30,543 bases of DNA from an uncultured Candidatus Saccharibacteria bacterium (GCA_927910745.1 CAKMNX010000002.1:1-30543); one strand, 5' to 3'; positions 1 through 7,364 are shown, numbered from the stretch's first letter. Notes: generated from the letters alone by a model not told the origin. Numbers and translations: made by a program.

Positions 1-1
1 T

Positions 2-529
2 ATGGACGCTCTAGCTATCGCAGTAAGCGAACTTGCAAATATCTCAGACAGAAGAATTGCCGCTCTACTTGATGATAGATTTAACAACGGTCTGCCTGCG
101 TTCCTTAGGGTGACAGAAAAAATGAGAACAGGGCTAATGGATTCTGCAGTATACTACAGCCTCACTAGTCTCAGAAAATAAAGTATTAGCCCATCCAGCG
201 TCGGTTGACTCTGTGCCAACATCTGCCAACACCGAAGACTTTGTAGCTATGAGCTCGGTCTCCGCCCGTAAGGTGGTCGACACATATTAGATAACATCAA
301 GCACGTATTAGCCATAGAATTAATGGTGGCGGCACAGGCCATAGATTTACGTGACAAGTCAAAAAATGGAACAAATTTAGGCACAGGAACTAAGGTTGTC
401 TATGATTTTGTGCGCCAAAAAGTACCTATGCTCAAAATAGACACATACTACAAACCGTACGTAGATGGTCTAGTTGACGATCTGTATGACCTCATAACTA
501 GGGACGGCCTAGAGTTTATAAAGTAACAA
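2..529 (+). pseudogene. Aromatic amino acid ammonia-lyase (HAL/PAL family), 3' part, frame broken twice
   Basis: This is the C-terminal part of a histidine/phenylalanine ammonia-lyase-type enzyme; such lyases deaminate an aromatic amino acid using an MIO cofactor formed upstream of this fragment. Three pieces read as one protein: frame of base 2 (ELANISDRRIAALLD, GLPAFL), then about 162-287 in another frame (LVSENKVLAHPASVD, VPTSANTEDFVAMSS), then from about 287 back in the first frame (LDNIKHVLAIEL, AAQAIDLRD, GTGTKVVYDFVR) to the stop near 524. The SENKVLAHPASVD and PTSANxED blocks are family hallmarks. Frame changes near 161 and 285 mean a pseudogene or indel errors close to the window end. 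Coding is more AT-rich than the neighbouring core genes, and amino acid catabolism is unusual in such reduced genomes, so acquisition by transfer is possible. It converges on the NUDIX gene with a short overlap. Confidence 0.75.
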
Positions 530-1048
530 ATCCACCCCGTCCCATTCCTCAACCACTGTGGTCAAAGTATACATAGCGATGGTTTTCGCATTGTCGTACA
601 TTTGTTTTGATGTAAGCTTCTTTAGATCTCTCAAGTTAAAGAGGCCAATGTTGTCGGATTCGCCGCTAGCTATATCATGTATCGGATTTTCCGAAGTAAT
701 AAACGCATAACTTATGTCCGTGTGATAATGCCCGCCACCAGCAGGATATGTGTGAATCGCGATCGGTTGAGGATGCAGTTTCACTCCAGGCAATGAAGCA
801 AGCCTATTATAACGCGGCTGCAACAACCTTAGCTGGTTTTTGTCGTAACCAGATTCTTCGGCTATTTCCCGTAAGACCGCTTGCCACGGTGTCTCGTCTA
901 GCTCGACATGCCCACCAAACTGCAATAACCTGTTTAGCTTGCGGTGCTTATGTAAAATAATCCGAGGTTCAGCACCCTCTGTTATTTTCACAATATACCC
1001 GCTAACGCAGGTATCGTGCTGACCAGGCTGGTCGTGTATATGAGGCAT
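509..1048 (-). CDS. NUDIX hydrolase
   Basis: A 179-residue NUDIX-fold hydrolase, expected to cleave a nucleoside diphosphate linked to another moiety; the substrate cannot be read from sequence. The NUDIX box is complete: G46, E52, REIAEESGY at 60-68 (pattern GX5EX7REUXEEXGU), preceded by LLQFGGHVE. The N-terminus (HDTCVSGYIV) starts the usual first strand. No signal peptide, so cytoplasmic. The start at 1048 is supported by a TAAAAT hexamer ending 7 nt upstream. It is convergent with, and slightly overlaps, the lyase fragment. Base composition is AT-rich like that fragment, so the two may share an origin. Confidence 0.85.
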   Translation of the reverse strand: MPHIHDQPGQHDTCVSGYIVKITEGAEPRIILHKHRKLNRLLQFGGHVELDETPWQAVLREIAEESGYDKNQLRLLQPRYNRLASLPGVKLHPQPIAIHTYPAGGGHYHTDISYAFITSENPIHDIASGESDNIGLFNLRDLKKLTSKQMYDNAKTIAMYTLTTVVEEWDGVDLLLYKL

Positions 1049-1055
1049 ATTATAA

Positions 1056-1061
1056 ATTTTA
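1056..1061 (-). promoter_or_regulatory. Putative -10 element of the NUDIX gene
   Basis: TAAAAT on the minus strand, 7 nt before the ATG. A TATAAT also abuts the ATG directly but would be too close to serve this start. No clear -35 was seen. Confidence 0.4.
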
Positions 1062-1182
1062 CTTTAATTGTGGCGTGCGGTCAAAAGGATACACTTTAGG
1101 ACAGGTAGGTTATAAATTGCGCTATTTGACACAATGTAGCTACCCATTTATATTTATTAGCAGAAGAGAGCTTTGCGCTATG

Positions 1183-1205
1183 TCTCCGGAGGGTATCTCC
1201 GGAGA
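1183..1205. repeat. Perfect inverted (and direct) repeat CTCCGGAG
   Basis: The self-complementary octamer CTCCGGAG occurs at 1184-1191 and 1197-1204 with spacer GGTAT; flanking T1183 and A1205 extend it to 9 bp. It could be an RNA hairpin or a dyad operator. No T-run follows on the plus strand, so it is not a classical terminator there. Confidence 0.6.
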
Positions 1206-1266
1206 TATTTGCTTGAGGAGCTCTTGACCGCTAAATATAAAGTAAACCCCAAAACGGGAGGCAACC

Positions 1267-1420
1267 ATGACAAAAACTACTGCATCCAAAAATTAGTACG
1301 CCGATTCGCGCGATTTCATGACAAGCCTGCTGTTTCGCAAATGGACTATCGCGATCATTCTTTCGCTTGGCACTGAGACTAAGCGCTATTCTGTGCTGTA
1401 TCGTTTTCTTCCTGGGGTAA
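1267..1420 (+). pseudogene. Possible remnant of a small membrane protein
   Basis: An ATG at 1267 follows GGGAGG at a 5-nt spacing, but its frame (MTKTTASKN) stops at 1294-1296. The same frame then continues as MTSLLFRKWTIAIILSL, and the frame one base along reads ALRLSAILCCIVFFLG to a TAA at 1418. Together these resemble a short basic N-terminus and one hydrophobic helix. At least two corrections are needed, so this may be a degraded gene, a misread gene or chance. Confidence 0.22.
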
Positions 1421-1452
1421 TTCAAAAAGTGCTCACCGAGCACCTCAAGCAG

Positions 1453-2058
1453 CTAGGGCGCCGGCATCATCCGGTGCTTCGCCCAACTCAGCTTCTCCCA
1501 ATCAGCCCTTGCCAGTGTATACACCCTCCATTTCACTGCCTCGCCCGCAACTTCACCTTGCTCGATTCCTGTGTACCGGTAGCCAAGCCTCTCGAGCGCA
1601 CTCCAGCTGCGGATATTCTGCACGTATGCCTTTGCCTCAATTATTGCAAATCCTCCCTCAGAAAACGCCCAATTGCAAGCTGCTTGCTTGGCAGAACTCC
1701 CAAGGCCTTGACCCCAGTTTTTCGGATCGCCAATCAGTGTACAAAATGCCCCCGCTGTGACGCCGTATTTGTGGCTTAGTTTTCTTATATCGTTGATTTC
1801 AATATTGCCAACGATCTCGCCGTTGCGCTCGATCATCCAGCTGTACCGATCGTCATCATCAAGCATATTCTGGAGATGCGCCACCTCGTCTTCCTCAGTC
1901 GTGTGCGAAAAATCCGCACCCAAATACTGCGTTACCTCTGGCTGGCGAATCCACTGCGTGGTAATTGGCGCATAAGCTGGGCTTGGTGCTACCAAGCGCA
2001 GCGTCTGGGTTTGGCTAGAGGAGGGTAGGGTGAGGGTGTGGGTGTACATACTTGTCAT
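1453..2058 (-). CDS. GNAT-family N-acetyltransferase (RimJ/RimL type)
   Basis: A 201-residue acetyltransferase of the GNAT fold, expected to transfer acetyl from acetyl-CoA to an amine (protein N-terminus, antibiotic or metabolite; unknown here). Visible landmarks are the opening strand LRLVAPSPAYAP, the central block GEIVGNIEIND, the acetyl-CoA loop region PKNWGQGLGSSAKQAA at about residues 132-147 and the C-terminal NIRSWSALERLGYRYTG, typical of the RimJ/RimL group. No signal peptide. An alternative start lies three codons in (MYTHTL). It is divergent from the GH5 gene with 36 bp between the two start codons, so their promoters must overlap. Confidence 0.85.
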   Translation of the reverse strand: MTSMYTHTLTLPSSSQTQTLRLVAPSPAYAPITTQWIRQPEVTQYLGADFSHTTEEDEVAHLQNMLDDDDRYSWMIERNGEIVGNIEINDIRKLSHKYGVTAGAFCTLIGDPKNWGQGLGSSAKQAACNWAFSEGGFAIIEAKAYVQNIRSWSALERLGYRYTGIEQGEVAGEAVKWRVYTLARADWEKLSWAKHRMMPAP

Positions 2059-2081
2059 TATAGTTTAGCTCTATACTTTGT

Positions 2082-2087
2082 TATAAT
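2082..2087 (+). promoter_or_regulatory. -10 element of the GH5 gene
   Basis: TATAAT ending 7 nt before the ATG at 2095. Transcription would start at or next to the start codon, giving a leaderless mRNA. No ribosome binding site lies between. Confidence 0.6.
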
Positions 2088-2094
2088 AAAGCAT

Positions 2095-3063
2095 ATGCAT
2101 AAACCATTACGCGGTGTTAACTTGGGTGGGTGGGTGGTGCTTGAGCGCTGGATGACGCCATCGGTCTTTGCGGGTACCGATGCGAGCAACGAGCATCAGC
2201 TGATGATGCAACCAGACGGCCCGGAGCGCATTGCCAAGCATCGGCAAGAATTTATGACCGAAGCGGACTTTGCCTGGCTGCATGCGCACGGTATCGAGGC
2301 ACTGCGTGTGCCCGTCGGCTACTGGGTGCTAGCAAGCCAGGATGGTTACCTCGAGGCTACCAAGCAGCTAGATTGGTGCTTTGCAATGGCTCAAAAATAC
2401 CACATGCGCGTCTTGCTTGATTTGCATGCGGCGCCGGGTGCGCAGAACTTGGGTGACCACAGTGGGAGTGGCAACCGCATGCCGCAAACTGGCTGGTACC
2501 AGGCCAAAAACCGCCGGGCGACCCGCCGCATTCTGATGCAGCTCGCCGAGCGCTATGGTACAAGCCCGCAGCTTTGGGGGATTGAACTGCTGAACGAACC
2601 CTTTACGAAGGATTGGCTGCAGCACTGGCTGCTGCGGCTATGGTCGCGCCGCACAACCCGCCGGTTGCGCCGCATTGTGCCGGCCACAACGCGCATTATT
2701 ATTAGCGATGCCTACCAGTTGCCGCGGTGGCGCCGGGCGCAGCCCCGTGATTGGCTGGATATCCACCACTACCAGTGCTTTGGGGCGGCCAACTTGGCGC
2801 TGGTGGATTATGACCAGCACGCGAGTATTGTGGATGAGTTTACCCAGACGCACCAGTCGTTGCAGCGCCCAACCATCATTGGTGAGTGGAGCGCGATTTT
2901 GCCGCCCGCTATTGCCATGACTCCACCGACCATCACCGCTTACATACTGGCGCAGCAAACGGCCTTTGCCAGCGCCGACGCCCACTTTTTCTGGAGCTAT
3001 AAAACCGAATCAAACGATGGCTGGAACTACCGTTGGCTGGTAGAGAAGGGTATTATGCCATAG
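2095..3063 (+). CDS. Glycoside hydrolase family 5, exo-1,3-beta-glucanase-like
   Basis: A 322-residue TIM-barrel glycosidase resembling the exo-beta-1,3-glucanase subgroup of GH5. The N-terminal signature RGVNLGGWVVLERWMTPS is diagnostic of that group. The acid/base glutamate is E168 in IELLNEPF and the nucleophile is E264 in IIGEWS; RVPVGYW, DLHAAPGAQN, the HHYQCF segment and FFWSYKTE near the end are also family positions. A longer frame with GTG at 2038 is possible, but the TATAAT at 2082 favours ATG 2095. No signal peptide or lipobox is visible from either start, which is odd for an enzyme on a polymeric glucan: it may act on short imported oligosaccharides, be exported by another route, or have another beta-glucoside substrate. 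Divergent from the GNAT gene. Confidence 0.85.
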   Translation: MHKPLRGVNLGGWVVLERWMTPSVFAGTDASNEHQLMMQPDGPERIAKHRQEFMTEADFAWLHAHGIEALRVPVGYWVLASQDGYLEATKQLDWCFAMAQKYHMRVLLDLHAAPGAQNLGDHSGSGNRMPQTGWYQAKNRRATRRILMQLAERYGTSPQLWGIELLNEPFTKDWLQHWLLRLWSRRTTRRLRRIVPATTRIIISDAYQLPRWRRAQPRDWLDIHHYQCFGAANLALVDYDQHASIVDEFTQTHQSLQRPTIIGEWSAILPPAIAMTPPTITAYILAQQTAFASADAHFFWSYKTESNDGWNYRWLVEKGIMP

Positions 3064-3299
3064 GAACTAGGCTGAGGTTCCTGGGTGGGTAATCTCGCCT
3101 GGAAATGGATATCAATATCATCTTGCAGTTGTTGTATTGGATGTGACCGAAGTATGTGTGTTGGATCAAGAGGTGTACCATACCCATCATGCTGATGCGC
3201 GGGTTGCAGTTGATGATTTTTCGTTTGATAGTAATCATCAATAATGAGGATGAGAGGCGCTGAGCGATCGAGTATCCCTTCCAGCTATCCACCAAATCA
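3064..3299. other. Intergenic region between GH5 and ybaB
   Basis: No convincing gene. A 6-bp stem (AGGAAC at about 3062 with GTTCCT near 3077) follows the GH5 stop without a T-tract, so at best a weak terminator. The remainder has no open frame with a start signal. Confidence 0.4.
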
Positions 3300-3307
3300 T
3301 GTATAAT
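3300..3307 (+). promoter_or_regulatory. -10 element of the ybaB-recR operon
   Basis: TG immediately followed by TATAAT. Unusually for this window the start codon is more than 40 nt away and a GGAGG (3333-3337) lies between, so this operon appears to use a conventional leader and Shine-Dalgarno sequence. Confidence 0.55.
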
Positions 3308-3349
3308 AAGCTGAGTACGACAGCCAAGAAACGGAGGAAATGAAGAAGT

Positions 3350-3646
3350 ATGGCAATGGGTATGAACCAAATGAAGATGCTGAATGACTTGCGCAAGGCA
3401 CAGAAGGCACTAGCGAAGGAGATCGTGGAGGTCGAGGCAGGCGATGGTGCGGTGATTGTGCAGATCACTGGCGAGCTGAAGATTAAGAGTGTGAAGATCG
3501 ACCCAACTAAGGTAGACCTGGATAACATCCACCAGCTGGAGCACTGGATCGAGATTGCGATTCGCGATGGTATGGCCAAGGCGCAAGAGATTGCTGCCAA
3601 GAAAATGCAGCCACTGATGGGTGGGCTTGGCAACCTCGGGTTCTAG
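3350..3646 (+). CDS. ybaB: YbaB/EbfC family nucleoid-associated protein
   Basis: A 98-residue YbaB/EbfC protein, a small dimeric DNA-binding nucleoid protein usually encoded directly before recR. The N-terminal helix (MNQMKMLNDLRKAQKALAKEI) and the strand block VEAGDGAVIVQITGELKIKSVKIDP are the family pattern, and the length is typical. GGAGG at 3333-3337 lies 12 nt before this ATG; an ATG at 3340 in another frame opens only a 15-codon frame, and ATG 3356 is an alternative start. recR follows 5 nt after the stop, so the two are translated from one mRNA. Confidence 0.9.
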   Translation: MAMGMNQMKMLNDLRKAQKALAKEIVEVEAGDGAVIVQITGELKIKSVKIDPTKVDLDNIHQLEHWIEIAIRDGMAKAQEIAAKKMQPLMGGLGNLGF

Positions 3647-3651
3647 CTAGT

Positions 3652-4266
3652 ATGGCAGATATTCTGCCTCAGGCTCTGCAACGGGCAATAGATGAACTGG
3701 GGCACTTGCCAGGGGTAGGTGCACGCACGGCGGAGCGCTATGCGTATTTTTTGCTGCGGGCCGATGGGCGGACGAGCCAGGGGATTGCCCAGGCCATCAC
3801 ACAGCTTCACACTGCTGTTGCAACCTGCCCCGTCACCTTTGCTCTGATGGATCCTGACCAAGACGTTTCGCCACTCTATAGTAGCCCAGAGCGCAACCGC
3901 AAGCAGATTGCTGTGGTGGAGGAGCCACTCGACATCGTGGCGCTGGAGCGCACTGGCCACTACAAGGGGACGTACCATGTGCTGGGTGGTGTGATCTCAC
4001 CGATTGATGGGGTAGGGCCAGAGCAATTACACATCCCCGAGCTGCTGGAGCGTATTACTCATGATGCAGTAGAGGAGGTGATTATTGCCACCAATGCAAG
4101 TGTGGAAGGCGAGTCGACCGCGCTCTTCTTGCAGCGGCACATTGCCGAGGCAGGCCTAACGGTGCGGATGACGCGCTTGGCACGCGGCATCCCCGTTGGT
4201 GTTGACCTTGAATATGCCGACCAAATAACCCTCGGCCACGCGCTAGAGGGGCGGCGCGCGGTGTAA
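3652..4266 (+). CDS. recR: Recombination mediator RecR, zinc-finger cysteines lost
   Basis: A 204-residue RecR, the partner of RecO/RecF in loading RecA on gapped DNA. In order: the N-terminal helix-hairpin-helix region (LGHLPGVGARTAERYAYFLL, 16-35), the short zinc-finger segment, the Toprim domain (IAVVEEPLDIVALERTG; IATNASVEGESTALFL) and the C-terminal LARGIPVGVDLEYAD, ending in LGHALEGRR. Length and order are normal. The zinc segment is not: where RecR usually has CxxC and a second CxxC, this protein has CPVT and later SPLY, so only one of four cysteines remains. The fold around it (SSPERNRKQIAVVEEP) is intact, so the gene looks functional. Its stop is 8 nt from the convergent stop of the next gene. 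Confidence 0.93.
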   Translation: MADILPQALQRAIDELGHLPGVGARTAERYAYFLLRADGRTSQGIAQAITQLHTAVATCPVTFALMDPDQDVSPLYSSPERNRKQIAVVEEPLDIVALERTGHYKGTYHVLGGVISPIDGVGPEQLHIPELLERITHDAVEEVIIATNASVEGESTALFLQRHIAEAGLTVRMTRLARGIPVGVDLEYADQITLGHALEGRRAV

Positions 4267-4274
4267 TGAAGCGA

Positions 4275-5885
4275 CTATTGTGCTGATTCTGCGTGGAGAC
4301 GCCGCTGCTCTTCGGCGGCTTCTTGCTTCTCGACGAAGTCGTAAAGACAGTCGCTGACAGTGCTCCTGAGTGTATTAAGATTCTCAACATGCTGGACAAG
4401 CGCTTCCATGGGCGATGCTGCCTCGCGCGTGGTGGCCTCTTGCAAAAAGCGAAATACGTCATGATCATAGCCAACACATTCAAAATAAAGCGTAGCGAGT
4501 TCGGCGCTTGGGTTGTCGCGCAGCTGTTGCGCGATCCACTGCTTGACTTTCTCACCTTCTCCTAGCTCGTCTTTGAGCAAAAGCACATAGAAATGGATTT
4601 CCTCTATCTCATCTGTTTGGTAGAAATAATAGTTCACCATGTCCCAGGCAGCCTTCCGAGCGACCGCTTGCTCGCCATGCTTGGCACAGAGCTTTACAAG
4701 ATAGTAGTCGTCAAATAACCGTGAAGAAGATCGCTCTGATGGGTGCTTGGTAATGATGGCAATGTAAGCATCACGAATCCGCTGATCGAATATAAAGCGC
4801 CGGTCGTTCAATGAATTAACAACAGCGTGGAGCGTATACCCTTCATCCTCGGGTGTAATAACATAAGCAGAGGCACGGGCTTGGCGCGTGCCGTCTGGAT
4901 CCTTACTATGTATGACATACTCGGCATCGATTTCTGCCTTGATGTAGGGGCTGATGACATACCGTTCGAGTTGCTGCGCCTTCGCTACGCCATCATCATC
5001 GAATTTGAGAAGGAGCTCGATGATCATGCCCAGTTCTTGCTGAGCTGATGAAATATATCGGCTAACTTCTTGATCTTGTGCGAGTGTTGCTGTCTCGGGG
5101 TTGTATCCAAAGTGTTGGTAAGCCATTTCTTGGCAAAGGCTCGCAATCATGCACATGCGAGCAAAATCATCAGCATCTTGAGTGCGCAAGTGGAGGGTAT
5201 TGGCATCACTGAGAAGGCGATAAAAAGGCAAATTGATATCATCGCGCTGCATATCTCTGGCGGCAGCGGTGCGGGCATCGAGCGATTCGCGTAGCTCCTG
5301 CAAGCGGGCTGTTCCATCTGGTGTATCGCTCATTCTAATATACTCACAATATTGCTGATGAAAGAACTCATGTGGCTCAAGATCGGCAGGGATGGTCTGG
5401 AGCGAGACAGTGCCAGACTCATCGCGCTGGAGCTCGAGAGTGCTCGACCGCATTGCTTGTGTCGGCTGCGAATCTGGCAAAATGACATCTAGAAACTCCC
5501 AGACATCCTGCTTAATCTTGGGGAGCTCTGCGGCAAGATCGGGGATACCCTTGCTGATCTTCTGTAGGTCGCGCAGGAGATCGGTTGCGAAGCGTCTACA
5601 CTCGGTAATGGCCTGTCTATCAAAATAATTATCAGCGTAGGGATCGCAATCAGAGAATCGCATAATGTGAATCAGGCTAGTAATTACCCGCCACACACTG
5701 CTACGCCAGAATAATTCATCATCTGCTATCGCCTGCTCGAGCAAATCACGATCAAGCAGCTGCTCGCGATACTCTGCAATGTAGTAGTCGATCATTGCTT
5801 TTATCTTGACTGGGTCGATTGGGAGCTGGCTTGCCTGTGGCCTTTGTTGCTGGGTAGCAGTGGTATCATCTGGAGAATTTGTCAT
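4275..5885 (-). CDS. Large cytoplasmic protein of unknown function
   Basis: I do not recognise this 536-residue protein. It is acidic, almost entirely helical in appearance, with no signal peptide or membrane segment. It opens with a polar linker (MTNSPDDTTATQQQRPQ) followed by repeated helix-like blocks rich in D, E, L and A, such as DYYIAEYREQLLDRDLLEQAI and FDDYYLVKLCAKHGEQA; the C-terminal third resembles helical-repeat proteins but no clear repeat unit emerges. The C-terminus (VEKQEAAEEQRRLHAESAQ) could form a coiled coil. I chose the ATG at 5885 over upstream in-frame ATGs at 5897 and 5921 because a near-consensus promoter places the transcript start at this codon. It stands alone, convergent with recR. 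Confidence 0.75.
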   Translation of the reverse strand: MTNSPDDTTATQQQRPQASQLPIDPVKIKAMIDYYIAEYREQLLDRDLLEQAIADDELFWRSSVWRVITSLIHIMRFSDCDPYADNYFDRQAITECRRFATDLLRDLQKISKGIPDLAAELPKIKQDVWEFLDVILPDSQPTQAMRSSTLELQRDESGTVSLQTIPADLEPHEFFHQQYCEYIRMSDTPDGTARLQELRESLDARTAAARDMQRDDINLPFYRLLSDANTLHLRTQDADDFARMCMIASLCQEMAYQHFGYNPETATLAQDQEVSRYISSAQQELGMIIELLLKFDDDGVAKAQQLERYVISPYIKAEIDAEYVIHSKDPDGTRQARASAYVITPEDEGYTLHAVVNSLNDRRFIFDQRIRDAYIAIITKHPSERSSSRLFDDYYLVKLCAKHGEQAVARKAAWDMVNYYFYQTDEIEEIHFYVLLLKDELGEGEKVKQWIAQQLRDNPSAELATLYFECVGYDHDVFRFLQEATTREAASPMEALVQHVENLNTLRSTVSDCLYDFVEKQEAAEEQRRLHAESAQ

Positions 5886-5892
5886 GATATAT

Positions 5893-5921
5893 ACCATAGC
5901 GGGGAAAGGGAAATCTGTCAA
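5893..5921 (-). promoter_or_regulatory. Promoter of the large unknown gene (TTGACA-17-TATGGT)
   Basis: On the minus strand TTGACA (5916-5921), a 17-bp spacer and TATGGT (5893-5898) end 7 nt before the ATG at 5885. This is one of two clear two-part promoters seen, and it predicts initiation at the start codon itself. Confidence 0.65.
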
Positions 5922-6147
5922 TCAAAAGAACCTTAAATATCAAGACCTCTGCGTTTTCCGCTAGCCTCTCCACTTACCAGTGTATTCGAGTGGAGTGCAA
6001 CGCTTCGCCACCAGAACCAACAGACTTCAAATCTGACGTAAAAGGTTAATATCTTCCCAGGATTCATCCTTATTAGCATTTTGGAGAGAGGTTAAAGAAT
6101 TATTAAAAGTTGTGTCACATCGAAAGGAGAAACAATATGTGTTTATT
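5922..6147. other. Intergenic region, divergent promoters
   Basis: No gene seen. It contains a stem CTCCAC/GTGGAG (about 5967-5994) with a 16-nt loop, and a tRNA-like anticodon arm (CAGA CTTCAAA TCTG, about 6029-6043) that does not extend to a full tRNA on either strand. Confidence 0.4.
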
Positions 6148-6156
6148 TGCTATACT
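6148..6156 (+). promoter_or_regulatory. Extended -10 of the lytic transglycosylase gene
   Basis: TGcTATACT ending 6 nt before the ATG at 6163, implying a leaderless transcript. Confidence 0.6.
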
Positions 6157-6162
6157 AAAACA

Positions 6163-6899
6163 ATGGCAAAATCAAAGAAATGGACGAAAAAGCTAACACG
6201 ATGGGCGCAGAGCAACCGCTGGGGGCTGATGAGTGCTGCGTTAGTACTTGTGCTGGTGAGTGGTGTGTATCTCGCGTGGCAACGTGGCATGTTGACGAAG
6301 CTTATCAAAACACCACAAGATACTGCAAATGTAGCGCTCACGAGCCAAGATAACACCCTCCCCGCCTGGATGCCAGATACCGTCAAGCGCTGGCAGGGCG
6401 AGATTACCAAGCAGGCCCGGCAGTATAATGTTTCGCCGCAGCTGGTGGCGATTATCATGACGCTGGAATCCGGTGGGTACTCCAAGGCGCACAGTGGTGT
6501 GGCGAGTGGTTTGATGCAGGTGACGGATGGTACGGGCAAGGAGATTGCGGCTAAATTCGTGAAGCCGGCGCGCACGAACTATGATTTATTTGATCCTGCA
6601 ACGAGCATCGCCTTTGGCGCGGCCTACCTAGCGCACCTGCGCGATCAGCTGTGCGTGCCGCTCGGCAGCTATCCGAAAACGAGTGCGTTGAGCTCGTTGC
6701 TGCGGGCTACAATGGTGGCCCGGGTGCAGCGGGCAACTTATACCGTGGCCGCGGGCTGGAGGCCATCGAGACCCTCAGCTACAGCCGCGATGCCATGAAC
6801 CTATGGCGCGAGCGGGTAAGCGGCAGCAGCCCCACCTACACGCGCTGGTTTGAGCGCGGCGGCAAGAAGCTGGTAGAGAAGGCGCAGGCAGGCAACTAA
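6163..6899 (+). pseudogene. Membrane-anchored lytic transglycosylase (SLT domain), one-base frameshift
   Basis: A peptidoglycan-cleaving lytic transglycosylase of the SLT/goose-lysozyme-like fold. The first frame (from 6163) gives a basic N-terminus, one membrane helix at about residues 22-38 and the catalytic domain with E102 in MTLESGGY, then GVASGLMQV and AFGAAYLAHL. From 6651 the next frame carries the rest: VAAGYNGGPGAAGN, then LSYSRDAMNLWRERV and TRWFERGGKKLVEKA, ending at 6899. The pieces join if one base is missing at about 6650-6652 (CTGTGCG for CTGGTGCG). The upstream frame alone runs to 6798 with an unrelated tail. Both halves are otherwise well conserved, so a sequencing deletion or very recent mutation is likelier than old decay. 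A start at 6112 is possible but the promoter favours 6163. Confidence 0.8.
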
Positions 6900-6940
6900 G
6901 GAGCGTTAGTGTTGATATAAAACCCTGGTATTTTGCTTGG

Positions 6941-7168
6941 TTATCTCTTTGTATCCATTTCTCTAGGGGTGGCTGATTCTTCTTTTTTATATGAAGGGAG
7001 AGGGAAGCCGTGCCAGTATATCGTTCGTGCGGTGTCTATGAAACCTTTTGTTCTTTCGGCTAGCTCTAGAAATTTTGCGCCGAATTTTTGCTGCAAGGTT
7101 GCTGTCTGATCACTCTCGTGTGCTTGGCTAATCTCACTCGCGCTTGGTCTGTTCTCGTGGTCTGTCAT
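6941..7168 (-). CDS. Small polar protein of unknown function
   Basis: A 75-residue protein, not recognised. It is hydrophilic with a helical middle (LQQKFGAKFLELAERTKGFI), no membrane helix and a charged C-terminus. The longer upstream frame (to 7492) overlaps the promoter and start of the divergent phosphoesterase gene, so I chose the ATG at 7168, which has GGAGG at 7174-7178 on the minus strand at a 5-nt spacing. It is one of the few genes here with a clear Shine-Dalgarno sequence. Confidence 0.55.
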   Translation of the reverse strand: MTDHENRPSASEISQAHESDQTATLQQKFGAKFLELAERTKGFIDTARTIYWHGFPLPSYKKEESATPREMDTKR

Positions 7169-7348
7169 AGAATCCTCCACACTAGTACTTCTAAAACTAC
7201 CGTAACATATTTCTATGATGCTATGCAAATAATAATAGACTCCGCCCACTATATTCATCGCGATTCGTCCTTGGCTAACTACGATCCTATAGCTCGCATA
7301 CCAGGCCATAAATTCACCGCACCATACCTCGCGCCTATCGGCAAATTC

Positions 7349-7357
7349 TGCTACACT
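7349..7357 (+). promoter_or_regulatory. Extended -10 of the DHH phosphoesterase-cysS operon
   Basis: TGcTACACT ending 7 nt before the ATG at 7365; GAGG lies just before the ATG but would be within or upstream of the transcript start. Confidence 0.55.
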
Positions 7358-7364
7358 AAAGAGG

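Larger units (their letters stand above)
1049..1452. other. Gene-poor interval with a perfect hairpin and a doubtful gene remnant
   Basis: About 400 bases between the NUDIX and GNAT genes. It holds the NUDIX promoter, a 9-bp perfect hairpin at 1183-1205, and a good ribosome binding site (GGGAGG at 1256-1261) before an ATG at 1267 whose frame closes after nine codons. Other short open frames here lack family resemblance or start signals. Confidence 0.5.

Noticed and set aside
3340..3387. A 15-codon frame starting at ATG 3340, directly after GGAGG, overlapping the ybaB start in another frame.
   Set aside because: The spacing of 2 nt is too tight and the peptide has no recognisable feature; the GGAGG more likely serves ybaB at 3350.
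6029..6043. A tRNA-Sec-like anticodon arm (CAGA CTTCAAA TCTG, anticodon TCA) in the intergenic region before the lytic transglycosylase.
   Set aside because: No acceptor stem, D-arm, long variable arm or proper T-arm can be formed around it on the plus strand; the 4-bp stem is likely chance.
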